NCBI RefSeq assembly: GCF_024296925.1
Contig: NZ_CP101125.1
Location: 7,183,001-7,247,000 of the forward strand
Length of the DNA: 64,000 bases
Direction: 5' to 3'
Origin: Pseudomonas nunensis
GTDB lineage: Bacteria > Pseudomonadota > Gammaproteobacteria > Pseudomonadales > Pseudomonadaceae
Shown: positions 17,478 through 25,686 of the stretch, one piece after another
Layout of the letters: each line of letters opens with the position of its first letter
Position numbering within the stretch: position 1 is the stretch's first letter
The notes under the pieces: generated by a model
What the model saw: only the letters and a program-made list of their open reading frames with translations
Databases searched by the model: none
What the model was told of the DNA's origin: nothing
Translations under genes and position numbers: made by a program

Positions 17478-18029
17478 ATGACCTTTAGAGCTCTGATTAC
17501 CCTCGCCGAGGGCATCGATGACCTGCAATGCGTGACTCTGGTCGATGTGCTGCGCCGCGCTCAAGTAGAAGTGGTGGTGGCCAGCATCGAGGGCCGGCGC
17601 ATGCTCACTTGCGCCCGTGGCACCCGCCTGACCGCCGACGCCATGCTGGTGGATCTGCTGGCCCAGCCGTTCGACCTGATTGTTTTGCCCGGCGGTGCCG
17701 TTGGCGCGCAACACCTGGCGGCGCATCAACCCCTGCAACAACTGATCAAGGACCAGGCCGCCGCCGGGCGCCTGTTCGCCGGCATCGCCGAAGCCCCGGC
17801 GCTGGCGCTGCAAGCCTTTGGCGTGTTGCGTCAACGGCGCATGACTTGCCTGCCCACGGTCAGCAATCAATTGTCGGGCTGCACCTTCGTCGATGAACCG
17901 GTGGTGGTGGATGGCAACTGCATCACCGCCCAAGGCTCGAGCGCTGCACTGCCCTTTGCACTGGCGCTGGTGGAACAACTCTGCGGTAAAGCCACGCGCG
18001 CGACGGTGGCGGGGGAGTTGTTGGTTTAG
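17478..18029 (+). CDS. DJ-1/PfpI family protein lacking the nucleophilic cysteine
   Basis: A 183-residue protein of the DJ-1/ThiJ/YajL fold: ALITLAEGIDDLQCVTLVDV at the N terminus keeps the conserved Glu, LIVLPGGAVGAQHL is the family GG motif, and TAQGSSAALPFALALVEQL is the C-terminal T-x-x-G-x-x motif. At the elbow, where YajL and DJ-1 have A-I-C-A-A-P, this protein has GIAEAP, so the reactive Cys is replaced by Ala. It is therefore unlikely to work as a standard deglycase or oxidation sensor. The ATG at 17478 is chosen because the upstream open frame overlaps the secreted-protein gene. Confidence 0.88.
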   Translation: MTFRALITLAEGIDDLQCVTLVDVLRRAQVEVVVASIEGRRMLTCARGTRLTADAMLVDLLAQPFDLIVLPGGAVGAQHLAAHQPLQQLIKDQAAAGRLFAGIAEAPALALQAFGVLRQRRMTCLPTVSNQLSGCTFVDEPVVVDGNCITAQGSSAALPFALALVEQLCGKATRATVAGELLV

Positions 18030-18035
18030 AACCGA

Positions 18036-18323
18036 TCAGGCGTGGACGGCAATCGGCTCGATGACCGGTTGCTCGCGATGTTCGGCCTGCCAGAGGTCAT
18101 AGTCGATTTGAACCCCCAGCCACATGCGGGCTTTCCCAATGCCTGCCCGCTCCAGACGTACCGCCAGATCCGGGCTGATCGGCGCGTGGCCATGCAACAC
18201 CCTGGAAAGATGTGGCCGAGCAAATCCGAGATGGCGGGCCAGTTCTGTGACACTGATGCCAAGCTCGGGCAGCACGTCCATCAAAAGCGTTTCACCGGGG
18301 TGTGGCGGGTTGTGCATGGGCAT
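18036..18323 (-). CDS. higA: HigA-type antitoxin
   Basis: A 95-residue XRE-type helix-turn-helix protein of the VapI/HigA family: HPGETLLMDVLPELGISVTE followed by ELARHLGFARPHLSRVLHG and the tail MWLGVQIDYDLWQAE. It should neutralise HigB and repress the operon. It follows higB by 14 bases, in the toxin-first order usual for higBA. Confidence 0.93.
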   Translation of the reverse strand: MPMHNPPHPGETLLMDVLPELGISVTELARHLGFARPHLSRVLHGHAPISPDLAVRLERAGIGKARMWLGVQIDYDLWQAEHREQPVIEPIAVHA

Positions 18324-18337
18324 GATCCTGCCTCCTG

Positions 18338-18616
18338 TCAGTGATAGTCCAGATAGTCGACCAGTTCGATATCCGAGCCAATAAAACGAAAAATAACTCG
18401 CCAGTTACCCGAAACGCTGAGGGACCAATACTCGGCCAGTTCTCCCTTTAACGGGTGTAGCCGCCATCCCGGAAGATCAAGGTCCCCAGGCGCCACAGCG
18501 CGGTCCATGAACTGCAGCATCCGAGACAGATGTTTCGCATGGTCTGCGCGAATCCCACGAGTCGAACCTGATTCATAGAAGCCACGAAGGCCTTTGTGCT
18601 GAAAGGATTTGATCAT
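18338..18616 (-). CDS. higB: HigB-type toxin (RelE superfamily)
   Basis: A 92-residue RelE-like mRNA interferase: MIKSFQHKGLRGFYESGST at the N terminus, GWRLHPLKGELAEYWSLSVSG and NWRVIFRF near the C terminus, all typical of HigB/RelE-type ribosome-dependent RNases. The ATG at 18616 is used because the HigB family begins here; an open frame extends to 18709. It has no clear Shine-Dalgarno sequence (TCCCCCC precedes the ATG), so low expression or a leaderless transcript is possible. It is first in the higBA operon, divergent from the paoABC genes. Confidence 0.92.
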   Translation of the reverse strand: MIKSFQHKGLRGFYESGSTRGIRADHAKHLSRMLQFMDRAVAPGDLDLPGWRLHPLKGELAEYWSLSVSGNWRVIFRFIGSDIELVDYLDYH

Positions 18617-18625
18617 GGGGGGGAG

Positions 18626-18668
18626 TGTAAGGCGATACATTACACTCGATGCGGTATCTATGTATCGC
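18626..18668. promoter_or_regulatory. Inverted repeats in the higBA control region
   Basis: TGTAA-N9-TTACA covers 18626-18644, and GCGATACAT (18632-18640) has an exact reverse complement ATGTATCGC at 18660-18668. They lie 10-52 bases upstream of the higB start and are plausible HigA operators. Confidence 0.5.
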
Positions 18669-18810
18669 ACTTGGTCGGCGAATATGTGCTTTGTGTGCGA
18701 TTGCACCACAGATCAATTCCTTTGAACGCTCATCCAACCCCCGAAGTCGTACCCCTTATGACGGCGGTTTGCCAAAACGCCGCGAATGTATGACTAACCG
18801 TGAGGTGTTT

Positions 18811-19332
18811 ATGAGCGCGACCACTCCCGAGGCGGCGACGCCGTCCTTCGCACGCCATCCGTTACGCCTGACGCTTAACGGCCAGGTGCGTCAGCTCGAG
18901 GTCCTGCCCTGGACCACGTTGCTGGATTTGCTGCGCGAGCAACTTGATCTGATCGGCACGAAAAAGGGCTGCGACCACGGCCAGTGCGGCGCCTGCACGG
19001 TGTTGCTCAACGGTAAGCGGGTGAATGCCTGCCTGACCCTGGCGGTAATGTGCGACGGAGCCGAATTGACCACCATCGAAGGCCTCGCCAGCGGCGAAGC
19101 ACTGCACCCGATGCAGCAAGCTTTCATCAAGCACGATGCCTTTCAATGTGGCTATTGCACGCCGGGGCAGATTTGTTCGGCGGTGGGACTGGCCAATGAA
19201 GGTCGTGCTCACAGTACCGAAGAGATTCAAGAGCTGATGAGCGGCAACCTCTGCCGCTGCGGTGCCTACAGCAACATCCGCGATGCCATCGAAGAAGCCT
19301 TGCCCGCCTGTCGCCAAGGAGGTGGCCAATGA
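18811..19332 (+). CDS. paoA: Molybdenum aldehyde oxidoreductase, [2Fe-2S] subunit
   Basis: A 173-residue iron-sulfur subunit of a xanthine-oxidase-family enzyme. The plant-type [2Fe-2S] ligands lie in GCDHGQCGACTVLLNGKRVNAC and the second cluster ligands in FQCGYCTPGQ and GNLCRCGAY. It is close to E. coli PaoA (YagT) over the whole domain. The E. coli protein carries a Tat leader; here the ATG at 18811 (GTGAGGTG before it) gives only a short polar N terminus, and the upstream open frame contains no twin-arginine leader, so a cytoplasmic location is likely. It is first in a paoABC operon, with a four-base overlap to the next gene. Confidence 0.94.
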   Translation: MSATTPEAATPSFARHPLRLTLNGQVRQLEVLPWTTLLDLLREQLDLIGTKKGCDHGQCGACTVLLNGKRVNACLTLAVMCDGAELTTIEGLASGEALHPMQQAFIKHDAFQCGYCTPGQICSAVGLANEGRAHSTEEIQELMSGNLCRCGAYSNIRDAIEEALPACRQGGGQ

Positions 19333-20315
19333 ATCCTTTCCACTACAGCAAGCCGGACTCGGTGCAGGACGCCGTGCATCTCGCTGGCCCGGCGTCGCGC
19401 TTCATCGCGGGCGGTACGAATCTTCTGGATTTGATGAAGGAAAACCTGACCCGTCCCGAACATCTGATCGATATCACCGGTTTGCCATTGCGCGAGGTCA
19501 CTGAAACGGCCTCGGGCGGGCTGATGATTGGCGCGTTGGTCAGTAACGCTGATCTGGCCTGGCACCCGTTGATCGAACAGCGCTATCCACTATTGTCCCA
19601 AGCGATTCTGGCAGGCGCATCGCCGCAACTGCGCAACATGGCCAGCACCGGTGGCAACCTGCTGCAACGCACCCGCTGCTATTACTTCTACGACGCCAAT
19701 GTGCCGTGCAACAAGCGCGAACCCGGTAGCGGTTGCCCGGCGCGGGACGGGCTCAACCGGATTCACGCAATCCTCGGCGCCAGTGCGCAATGTGTCGCCA
19801 CGCATCCGTCGGATATGTGCGTGGCACTGGCTGCGCTGGAAGCGGTGGTCCACGTGGAAGGTCGCATTGGTGCGAGAACCATCGAGTTCGCCGACTTTCA
19901 CCGCCTGCCGGGCGACCACCCCGAGCGCGACAACCAATTGGCCGACGATGAGCTGATCACCGCCATCGAACTGCCCGCCACCGGTTTTGCCGAACACAGC
20001 CATTACCTGAAGATTCGCGACCGGGCGTCCTATGCCTTTGCGCTGGTTTCGGTGGCCGCTGCGCTGGATTTCACCGGTCCCGTGATTCGCCAGGCACGTC
20101 TCGCCCTCGGCGGCGTGGCGCACAAGCCGTGGCGCGACGAAGCGGTGGAGAGCTGGTTGGTGGGCAAAGCGGCCAGCGTCGAAACCTTCACCGCTGCCGC
20201 CGACGCCTTGTTGCAGAACGCGCAGCCTCTCGAACACAACGCATTCAAAGTCAAACTGGCCCGCCGGGCAATTGTTCGCGCCTTGAGCGATGCCGCGCGG
20301 GGAGGGCAAGCCTGA
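19329..20315 (+). CDS. paoB: Molybdenum aldehyde oxidoreductase, FAD-binding subunit
   Basis: A 328-residue FAD subunit (xanthine dehydrogenase medium-chain fold). RFIAGGTNLLDLMKE is the first FAD loop and NMASTGGNLLQRTRC the second. Downstream of it the loop RCYYFYDANVPCNKREPGSG followed by CPA supplies the extra cysteines that in E. coli PaoB bind an additional [4Fe-4S] cluster, so that cluster is probably present. It passes electrons between the iron-sulfur subunit and the acceptor. It overlaps paoA (ATGA) and its stop overlaps the paoC start (TGATG). Confidence 0.94.
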   Translation: MNPFHYSKPDSVQDAVHLAGPASRFIAGGTNLLDLMKENLTRPEHLIDITGLPLREVTETASGGLMIGALVSNADLAWHPLIEQRYPLLSQAILAGASPQLRNMASTGGNLLQRTRCYYFYDANVPCNKREPGSGCPARDGLNRIHAILGASAQCVATHPSDMCVALAALEAVVHVEGRIGARTIEFADFHRLPGDHPERDNQLADDELITAIELPATGFAEHSHYLKIRDRASYAFALVSVAAALDFTGPVIRQARLALGGVAHKPWRDEAVESWLVGKAASVETFTAAADALLQNAQPLEHNAFKVKLARRAIVRALSDAARGGQA

Positions 20316-22516
20316 TGACTACGTTCACTAAACCGATGGGGCAACCGCTGGATCGCGTCGATGGCCATCTCAAAGTCACCGGTCAGGCGCGCTATGCCGG
20401 GGAGTTTCCCGAAGACGGCCTGCTGCATGGCAGTGTTGTCTCCAGCCGCATCGCCTGCGGTCGTGTGCTCAACGTTGACGCGTCCAAAGCCCTCGCGCTG
20501 CCGGGCGTGGTCGCCGTGATCGATCACACCAATCGTCCGAAAATCGCCAGTTATGACAAGGACTATGAAGACGCCGACTCGGCTGACGGCTCTCCATTTC
20601 GTCCGTTGTACAACGACCGTGTCCTGTACAGCGGTCAGCCGCTGGCACTGGTTGTGGCGGATAATCTTGAGCTGGCGCGCTATGCCGGTTCGTTGATCGA
20701 GATCGAGTACGACGCCGAGAGCCATCAGACCGATCTCTTGAGTCTGCAGGGCGAAGCCCATCCCGCACCCGCCGAACTGCCGAAACCGCGTGGGAATTTT
20801 CAGGCCGAGTTCGCCGGCGCGGCCATGAGCCTGGATCTGAACTACAGCACGCCGATCGAACACCACAACCCGATGGAACCCCACGCCAGCACGGTGCTGT
20901 ATCAAACCGATGGCAGCCTGCACATCCACGACAAGACCCAAGGCCCGCAGAACTGTCAGTCCTACGTGCAAAAGGTCTTTGGCCTGGAGAAAGAGCAGGT
21001 CAGGATTTTCGCTGCGTATGTCGGCGGGGCATTCGGTTCTGGTTTGCGTCCGCAGTATCAACTGCCGCTGGCGGTGATGGCGGCGCTGCACCTCAAGCGC
21101 TCGGTGCGAGTGACGCTGACGCGGCAGCAGATGTTCACCTTCGGCTATCGCCCGCGCACCTTGCAGCGCTTGCAATTGGGCGCGGCGGCCAATGGTCGCC
21201 TGCTCGCAGTGGCGCATACCGCCATCGGCCAGACTTCGCGTTTCGAAGACTTCACCGAGCATGTGGTGGAGTGGAGCGGCATGCTCTACCACTGCGACAA
21301 CGTGCAGCTGACCTACAAACTGCTGCCGCTCGATGTCTTCACGCCGCTGGACATGCGGGCGCCGGGCGCGGCGCTGGGGCTGATTGGCCTGGAATGTGCG
21401 ATGGATGAACTGGCCTGCGCGCTGGCCATCGATCCGGTGCAACTGCGCCTGATCAACTATTCCGAGCGCAATCAGAACGAAGACAAACCCTATTCCAGCA
21501 AAGAACTGCGCGAGTGTTACGCCCAGGGCGCCAAACGGTTCGGCTGGGAAAAGCGCGATCCTGAACCGCGCAGCATGCGCCAGGGCCGGCAGTTGGTCGG
21601 TTGGGGCATGGCCGGTGGCGTGTGGGAGGCGATGCAAATGAAGGCCAGCGCAAAGGCCTCACTCGATCACAACGGCAAGCTCACCGTCAGCAGCGCGACC
21701 ACCGACATCGGCACCGGAACCTACACGGTGATGACGCAAATCGCCGCGCAGGCGTCAGGCGTTTCGCTGAAGGACGTCAACTTTGTCCTCGGCGACTCTT
21801 CATTACCCACTGCGCCGTTGCAGGGCGGATCGTTCACTGTGTCGTCGGTCGGCACGGCGGTGCAGCAGGCGTGTGAAGCGTTGAAGGAAAAACTGCTCGC
21901 CGTGGCTCGGCAAACGTCGCCGGCCTTCAGTGGCGTGACCTCGGAGCAGGCGGTGTTCGAAGACGGGGAGCTGTCATTCGGTGAGGCGCGAGTCCAGTTG
22001 GCCGATCTGGCCCGGGACAGCGGCGAGGATGCGATTGAGGTTCAAGTCGACGCCGAACCGGACAAAAAACGCGAAGCCTACGCCACTGCGACCCATTCGG
22101 CAGTATTCGTCGAAGTGTTGGTGGATGAGGATTTAGGCACGGTGAAGGTCAACCGGGTAGTCAGCGCGATTGCTGCCGGCCGGGTGGTCAATCCGAAAAT
22201 GGCCCGCAGCCAGATCCTCGGCGGCGTGGTCTGGGGCATCGGCATGGCGCTGCATGAGGAGACGCAGACCGACCACGCGTTGGGTCGTCACATGAACCAC
22301 AGCCTGGCTGAGTACCACATTCCGGTAAACGCCGATATTGGCGAGATTGACGTGCTGTTTGTCGAAGAACGCGACGAGATCGTCAACGCCCTCGGTTCCA
22401 AGGGCGTCGGCGAAATCGGTATCGTCGGGGTGGCGGCGGCGGTGGCGAATGCGATCTATCACGCCACCGGCAAACGGGTGCGGGACTTTCCCGTCACTCT
22501 GGACAAGCTGCTCTAG
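20315..22516 (+). CDS. paoC: Molybdenum aldehyde oxidoreductase, molybdenum-cofactor subunit
   Basis: A 733-residue catalytic subunit. PMGQPLDRVDGHLKVTGQA is the usual start of the family; GGAFGSGLRPQYQLP and APGAALGLIGLE bind the cofactor, and the general-base Glu is in SKGVGEIGIVG near the C terminus. The enzyme should oxidise aldehydes (aromatic or aliphatic) to acids using water as oxygen donor, probably with molybdopterin cytosine dinucleotide as in E. coli PaoC. No paoD/XdhC-type maturation gene follows. The gene ends in CTAG, in which the stop codon overlaps that of the convergent MFS gene. Confidence 0.95.
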   Translation: MTTFTKPMGQPLDRVDGHLKVTGQARYAGEFPEDGLLHGSVVSSRIACGRVLNVDASKALALPGVVAVIDHTNRPKIASYDKDYEDADSADGSPFRPLYNDRVLYSGQPLALVVADNLELARYAGSLIEIEYDAESHQTDLLSLQGEAHPAPAELPKPRGNFQAEFAGAAMSLDLNYSTPIEHHNPMEPHASTVLYQTDGSLHIHDKTQGPQNCQSYVQKVFGLEKEQVRIFAAYVGGAFGSGLRPQYQLPLAVMAALHLKRSVRVTLTRQQMFTFGYRPRTLQRLQLGAAANGRLLAVAHTAIGQTSRFEDFTEHVVEWSGMLYHCDNVQLTYKLLPLDVFTPLDMRAPGAALGLIGLECAMDELACALAIDPVQLRLINYSERNQNEDKPYSSKELRECYAQGAKRFGWEKRDPEPRSMRQGRQLVGWGMAGGVWEAMQMKASAKASLDHNGKLTVSSATTDIGTGTYTVMTQIAAQASGVSLKDVNFVLGDSSLPTAPLQGGSFTVSSVGTAVQQACEALKEKLLAVARQTSPAFSGVTSEQAVFEDGELSFGEARVQLADLARDSGEDAIEVQVDAEPDKKREAYATATHSAVFVEVLVDEDLGTVKVNRVVSAIAAGRVVNPKMARSQILGGVVWGIGMALHEETQTDHALGRHMNHSLAEYHIPVNADIGEIDVLFVEERDEIVNALGSKGVGEIGIVGVAAAVANAIYHATGKRVRDFPVTLDKLL

Positions 22517-23751
22517 ACCTTGGCTTCCTCGACCGCGACGTGCATGCGGTCGCGGTTGGCCAGGGTCGGGAACAGTTTGATCCAGGTCCCGGTCACCACC
22601 AGCGTACCGATGCCGCCCATGACCACGGCCGGCACGGTCCCGAACCAGTGGGCGGTGAGGCCGGATTCGAACTCGCCCAACTGGTTCGAAGCGCCGATGA
22701 ACAGTCCGTTCACGGCGCTGACCCGGCCACGCATTTCATCCGGGGTTTCCAGTTGCACGAAAGAAGCGCGGATCACCATGCTGATCATGTCCGCCGCGCC
22801 CAGTACCACCAGCACCGCGAGGGAGAACCAGAACGAGGTGGACAGGCCGAAGGCGATGGTCGCCACGCCGAAGATGCCTACGGCGGTAAACATTACCCGT
22901 CCGACTTTGCGTTCCACGGCAAATCGCGCCAGGTACAGCGACATCAACAGCGCGCCCACCGCCGGCGCCGACCGCAGCAGGCCCAGGCCCCAGGGGCCGG
23001 TCAGCAGAATGTCCTTGGCGAACACCGGCAGCAGCGCGGTCGCGCCACCCAGCAACACGGCGAACAGGTCGAGGGAAATCGCCCCGAGGATGTCCGGGCG
23101 GCTGCGAATGAAGCGGATGCCGGCCAGCAGCGAATCCATGGTCGCCTTGCCCTTGTTCAACGGCGTCTGCCGTGCGGGCAGGTTGAGCATCAAGCAGCAG
23201 GCGATGATGTACAGAACGACCGTCGGGCCATACACCCAGACGCTGCCGAAGGCGTACAGCAAACCGCCGAGCGCCGGTGCCACGATGGTCGCTGATTGCT
23301 GCGCCGATTGCGCGGCGGCCACGGCCCGTGGGAACAGCGCACTCGGCACAATGCTCGGGAGCAGCGCTTGGGTGGTCGGCATCTCGAAGGAGCGTGCGGC
23401 GCCGAGCAGGAACGCGAGGATGAAGATCATTTCCCGGGTGACGTGATCGGTGGCGCTGCCGATGGCCAGGGACAACGCGATCAGGGCTTGCAGGGACTGG
23501 CAGATCGCCGCGACCTTGCGCCGGTCATAACGGTCCGCGACATGCCCGGTGTGCAGCATGAACAATACGCGCGGGGCGAACTCGACCAAACCCACCAGGC
23601 CCAGGTCCAGCACGTTGCCGGTCAGTTGGTACAGATTCCAGCCGATGGCCACGGTGAGCATCTGAAAACCGCTGGCGGTAAACACCCGGGCCAGCCAGAA
23701 CGCAATGAAAGGACGGTGATGACGTAACAGCAGGGGCGCTTGGCTGGGCAT
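22513..23751 (-). CDS. MFS transporter, EntS-like exporter family
   Basis: A 412-residue major facilitator protein of the MFS_3 (enterobactin exporter-like) group: FIAFWLARVFTASGFQMLTV in helix 1, the loop HTGHVADRYDRRKV between helices 2 and 3 and FLLGAARSFEMPTTQALLPS in helix 4-5. It probably exports a small molecule. The start is uncertain: the ATG at 23751 has no good ribosome-binding site, and in-frame TTG/GTG codons lie at 23796-23791. It is convergent with paoC, the two stops sharing CTAG; no functional link is evident. Confidence 0.87.
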   Translation of the reverse strand: MPSQAPLLLRHHRPFIAFWLARVFTASGFQMLTVAIGWNLYQLTGNVLDLGLVGLVEFAPRVLFMLHTGHVADRYDRRKVAAICQSLQALIALSLAIGSATDHVTREMIFILAFLLGAARSFEMPTTQALLPSIVPSALFPRAVAAAQSAQQSATIVAPALGGLLYAFGSVWVYGPTVVLYIIACCLMLNLPARQTPLNKGKATMDSLLAGIRFIRSRPDILGAISLDLFAVLLGGATALLPVFAKDILLTGPWGLGLLRSAPAVGALLMSLYLARFAVERKVGRVMFTAVGIFGVATIAFGLSTSFWFSLAVLVVLGAADMISMVIRASFVQLETPDEMRGRVSAVNGLFIGASNQLGEFESGLTAHWFGTVPAVVMGGIGTLVVTGTWIKLFPTLANRDRMHVAVEEAKV

Positions 23752-23869
23752 CTGAAGGCAGGTCTTGAGCGAGGGGAGGGTTGAGACTATCACCAAGCTG
23801 TAACAAGAAGTTGCGCTGACCTAAATTTTAGGTAGCTAGACACCGATCTCCAAAACCCAGGAATCCCCC

Positions 23870-23958
23870 TGTGGGAGCGGGCTTGCTCGCGAAAGCGGTG
23901 TATCCGTCGAAATCAATTTGCCTGACCCACCGCTTTCGCGAGCAAGCCCGCTCCCACA
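23870..23958. repeat. REP inverted pair
   Basis: TGTGGGAGCGGGCTTGCTCG with GCGAAAGCGGTG facing the reverse complement; lies between the divergent MFS exporter and cioA. Confidence 0.96.
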
Positions 23959-24061
23959 GGGAATGTGTTGCTGCGGATTGCCAAAGCGATGAGGCAACCT
24001 GTCACGCGGCAAAAGACCACACCGTCCATCGTCAAAAATGGGACTACTCTTTCAACGTTGC

Positions 24062-24075
24062 TTGATCCAGATCAA
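24062..24075. promoter_or_regulatory. Perfect ANR/FNR box upstream of cioA
   Basis: TTGATCCAGATCAA matches the ANR/FNR/Dnr consensus TTGAT-N4-ATCAA at every fixed position. It is 165 bases upstream of the cioA ATG. In P. aeruginosa ANR is known to repress cioAB at low oxygen, so the box fits that role, though activation cannot be excluded from sequence. Confidence 0.75.
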
Positions 24076-24240
24076 TACCCCACAAGGAATTGATCCGGCG
24101 GCCAGACGGCCAGACTCCCTACGTTGTGATGTTTGTAAAAAAAGAACGAATTCGAATTCGCCACACTCCATATCCGTGGGGGCAGAGTGGGTGCAGGGTC
24201 ATAAGCCCTTCAGCCGGTATTACCTGACAGAGGAAGACTT

Positions 24241-25683
24241 ATGTTCGGTTTGGAGGCACTTGATCTCGCCCGGATGCAGTTCGCGTTCACCATCTCGTTC
24301 CACATCCTGTTCCCGGCCATCACCATTGGCCTGGCGAGTTACCTGGCGGTACTCGAAGGGCTGTGGCTCAAAACCCACAATGACACCTATCGCGATCTGT
24401 ACCACTTCTGGTCGAAGATCTTTGCCGTGAACTTCGGCATGGGCGTGGTCTCCGGCCTCGTCATGGCCTATCAGTTCGGCACCAACTGGAGTCGTTTCTC
24501 GGACTTCGCCGGGGCGGTCACCGGGCCGCTGCTGACTTATGAAGTGCTCACCGCGTTCTTCCTCGAAGCCGGTTTCCTAGGCGTCATGCTGTTCGGCTGG
24601 AACAAGGTCGGGCGCAAGCTGCACTTCTTCTCCACGGTCATGGTAGCCGTCGGCACGTTGATCTCGACGTTCTGGATCCTTGCGTCCAACAGCTGGATGC
24701 AGACACCCCAAGGCTTCGAAATCATCGACGGCCGAGTGATTCCGGTGGACTGGCTGGCGGTGATCTTCAACCCGTCATTCCCGTACCGCTTGATGCACAT
24801 GGCGACGGCGGCGTTCGTGGCGACGGCTTTCTTTGTCGGTTCCTCGGCGGCCTGGCACTTGCTGCGCGGCAAAGACAACCCGGCGATCCGCACCATGCTC
24901 TCGATGGCCATGTGGATGGCGTTGATCGTGGCGCCCATTCAGGCAGTGATCGGTGACTTCCACGGCCTCAATACGCTCAAGCATCAGCCGGCGAAAATCG
25001 CGGCGATCGAAGGTCACTGGGAAAACATCGGTGATGAACCGACCCCGCTGATCCTGTTTGGCTGGCCGGACATGAAAGCCGAGAAGACCAAATTCGCGGT
25101 CGAGATTCCTTACCTCGGCAGCCTGATCCTCACGCACTCGCTGGACAAGCAAGTGCCGGCACTCAAGGACTTCCCGCCTGAAGACCGGCCGAATTCGACC
25201 ATCGTATTCTGGTCGTTCCGGGTGATGGTTGGCCTGGGCTTCCTGATGATCTTCACCGGTTTGTGCAGCCTGTGGCTGCGTAAAAGCGACAGGTTGTACA
25301 CCTCGCGGCCGTTCCTGTACCTGGCGTTGTGGATGGGGCCGTCGGGTCTGATCGCAATCCTCGCGGGCTGGTTCACCACTGAAATCGGCCGTCAGCCGTG
25401 GGTGGTGTATGGATTGATGCGCACGGCCGATGCATCTTCCAATCACAGCTTCATGCAGATGAGCATCACGTTGGTCATGTTCGTCGTGGTCTATTTCGCG
25501 CTGTTCGGTGCTGGCCTGGGCTACATGATGAGGCTGGTGCGCAAAGGGCCGAAGATCGACGAAGGCAAGGAAACCAACGACGGTGGTCCTGGCCAGAAAC
25601 GTACGCCGGCCCGTCCGCTGTCCGCAGCTGACGATGATGACACCGACGGTGACCACCGCCACAGCCTGACCAAGGAGATTTGA
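24241..25683 (+). CDS. cioA: Cyanide-insensitive terminal oxidase subunit I
   Basis: A 480-residue bd-type quinol oxidase subunit I with a short Q-loop, as in P. aeruginosa CioA. ARMQFAFTISFHILFPAITI carries the first heme-ligand His, NPSFPYRLMHMATAAFVATA the second, and EIGRQPWVVYGLMRT is the conserved GRQPW segment. Together with CioB it oxidises ubiquinol and reduces oxygen in the inner membrane without pumping protons, and in this family it resists cyanide. The gene is followed three bases later by cioB. A perfect ANR box upstream suggests oxygen control. Confidence 0.96.
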   Translation: MFGLEALDLARMQFAFTISFHILFPAITIGLASYLAVLEGLWLKTHNDTYRDLYHFWSKIFAVNFGMGVVSGLVMAYQFGTNWSRFSDFAGAVTGPLLTYEVLTAFFLEAGFLGVMLFGWNKVGRKLHFFSTVMVAVGTLISTFWILASNSWMQTPQGFEIIDGRVIPVDWLAVIFNPSFPYRLMHMATAAFVATAFFVGSSAAWHLLRGKDNPAIRTMLSMAMWMALIVAPIQAVIGDFHGLNTLKHQPAKIAAIEGHWENIGDEPTPLILFGWPDMKAEKTKFAVEIPYLGSLILTHSLDKQVPALKDFPPEDRPNSTIVFWSFRVMVGLGFLMIFTGLCSLWLRKSDRLYTSRPFLYLALWMGPSGLIAILAGWFTTEIGRQPWVVYGLMRTADASSNHSFMQMSITLVMFVVVYFALFGAGLGYMMRLVRKGPKIDEGKETNDGGPGQKRTPARPLSAADDDDTDGDHRHSLTKEI

Positions 25684-25686
25684 ATC

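Larger units (their letters stand above)
23752..24240. other. Intergenic region with REP pair and cioAB control region
   Basis: 489 bases without a supported gene. It holds a REP inverted pair (23870-23958) and, in its right half, the ANR/FNR box at 24062-24075. The last 160 bases before cioA should be the promoter and leader; short open frames there lack ribosome-binding sites and are not called. Confidence 0.8.

Noticed and set aside
18649..18810. Upstream extension of paoA as a Tat signal peptide
   Set aside because: The translated stretch has no S/T-R-R-x-F-L-K motif followed by a hydrophobic segment and overlaps the higBA control region.
24038..24430. Short open frame before and into cioA as a leader peptide gene
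   Set aside because: It has no ribosome-binding site, overlaps cioA in another frame and no similar product is known.
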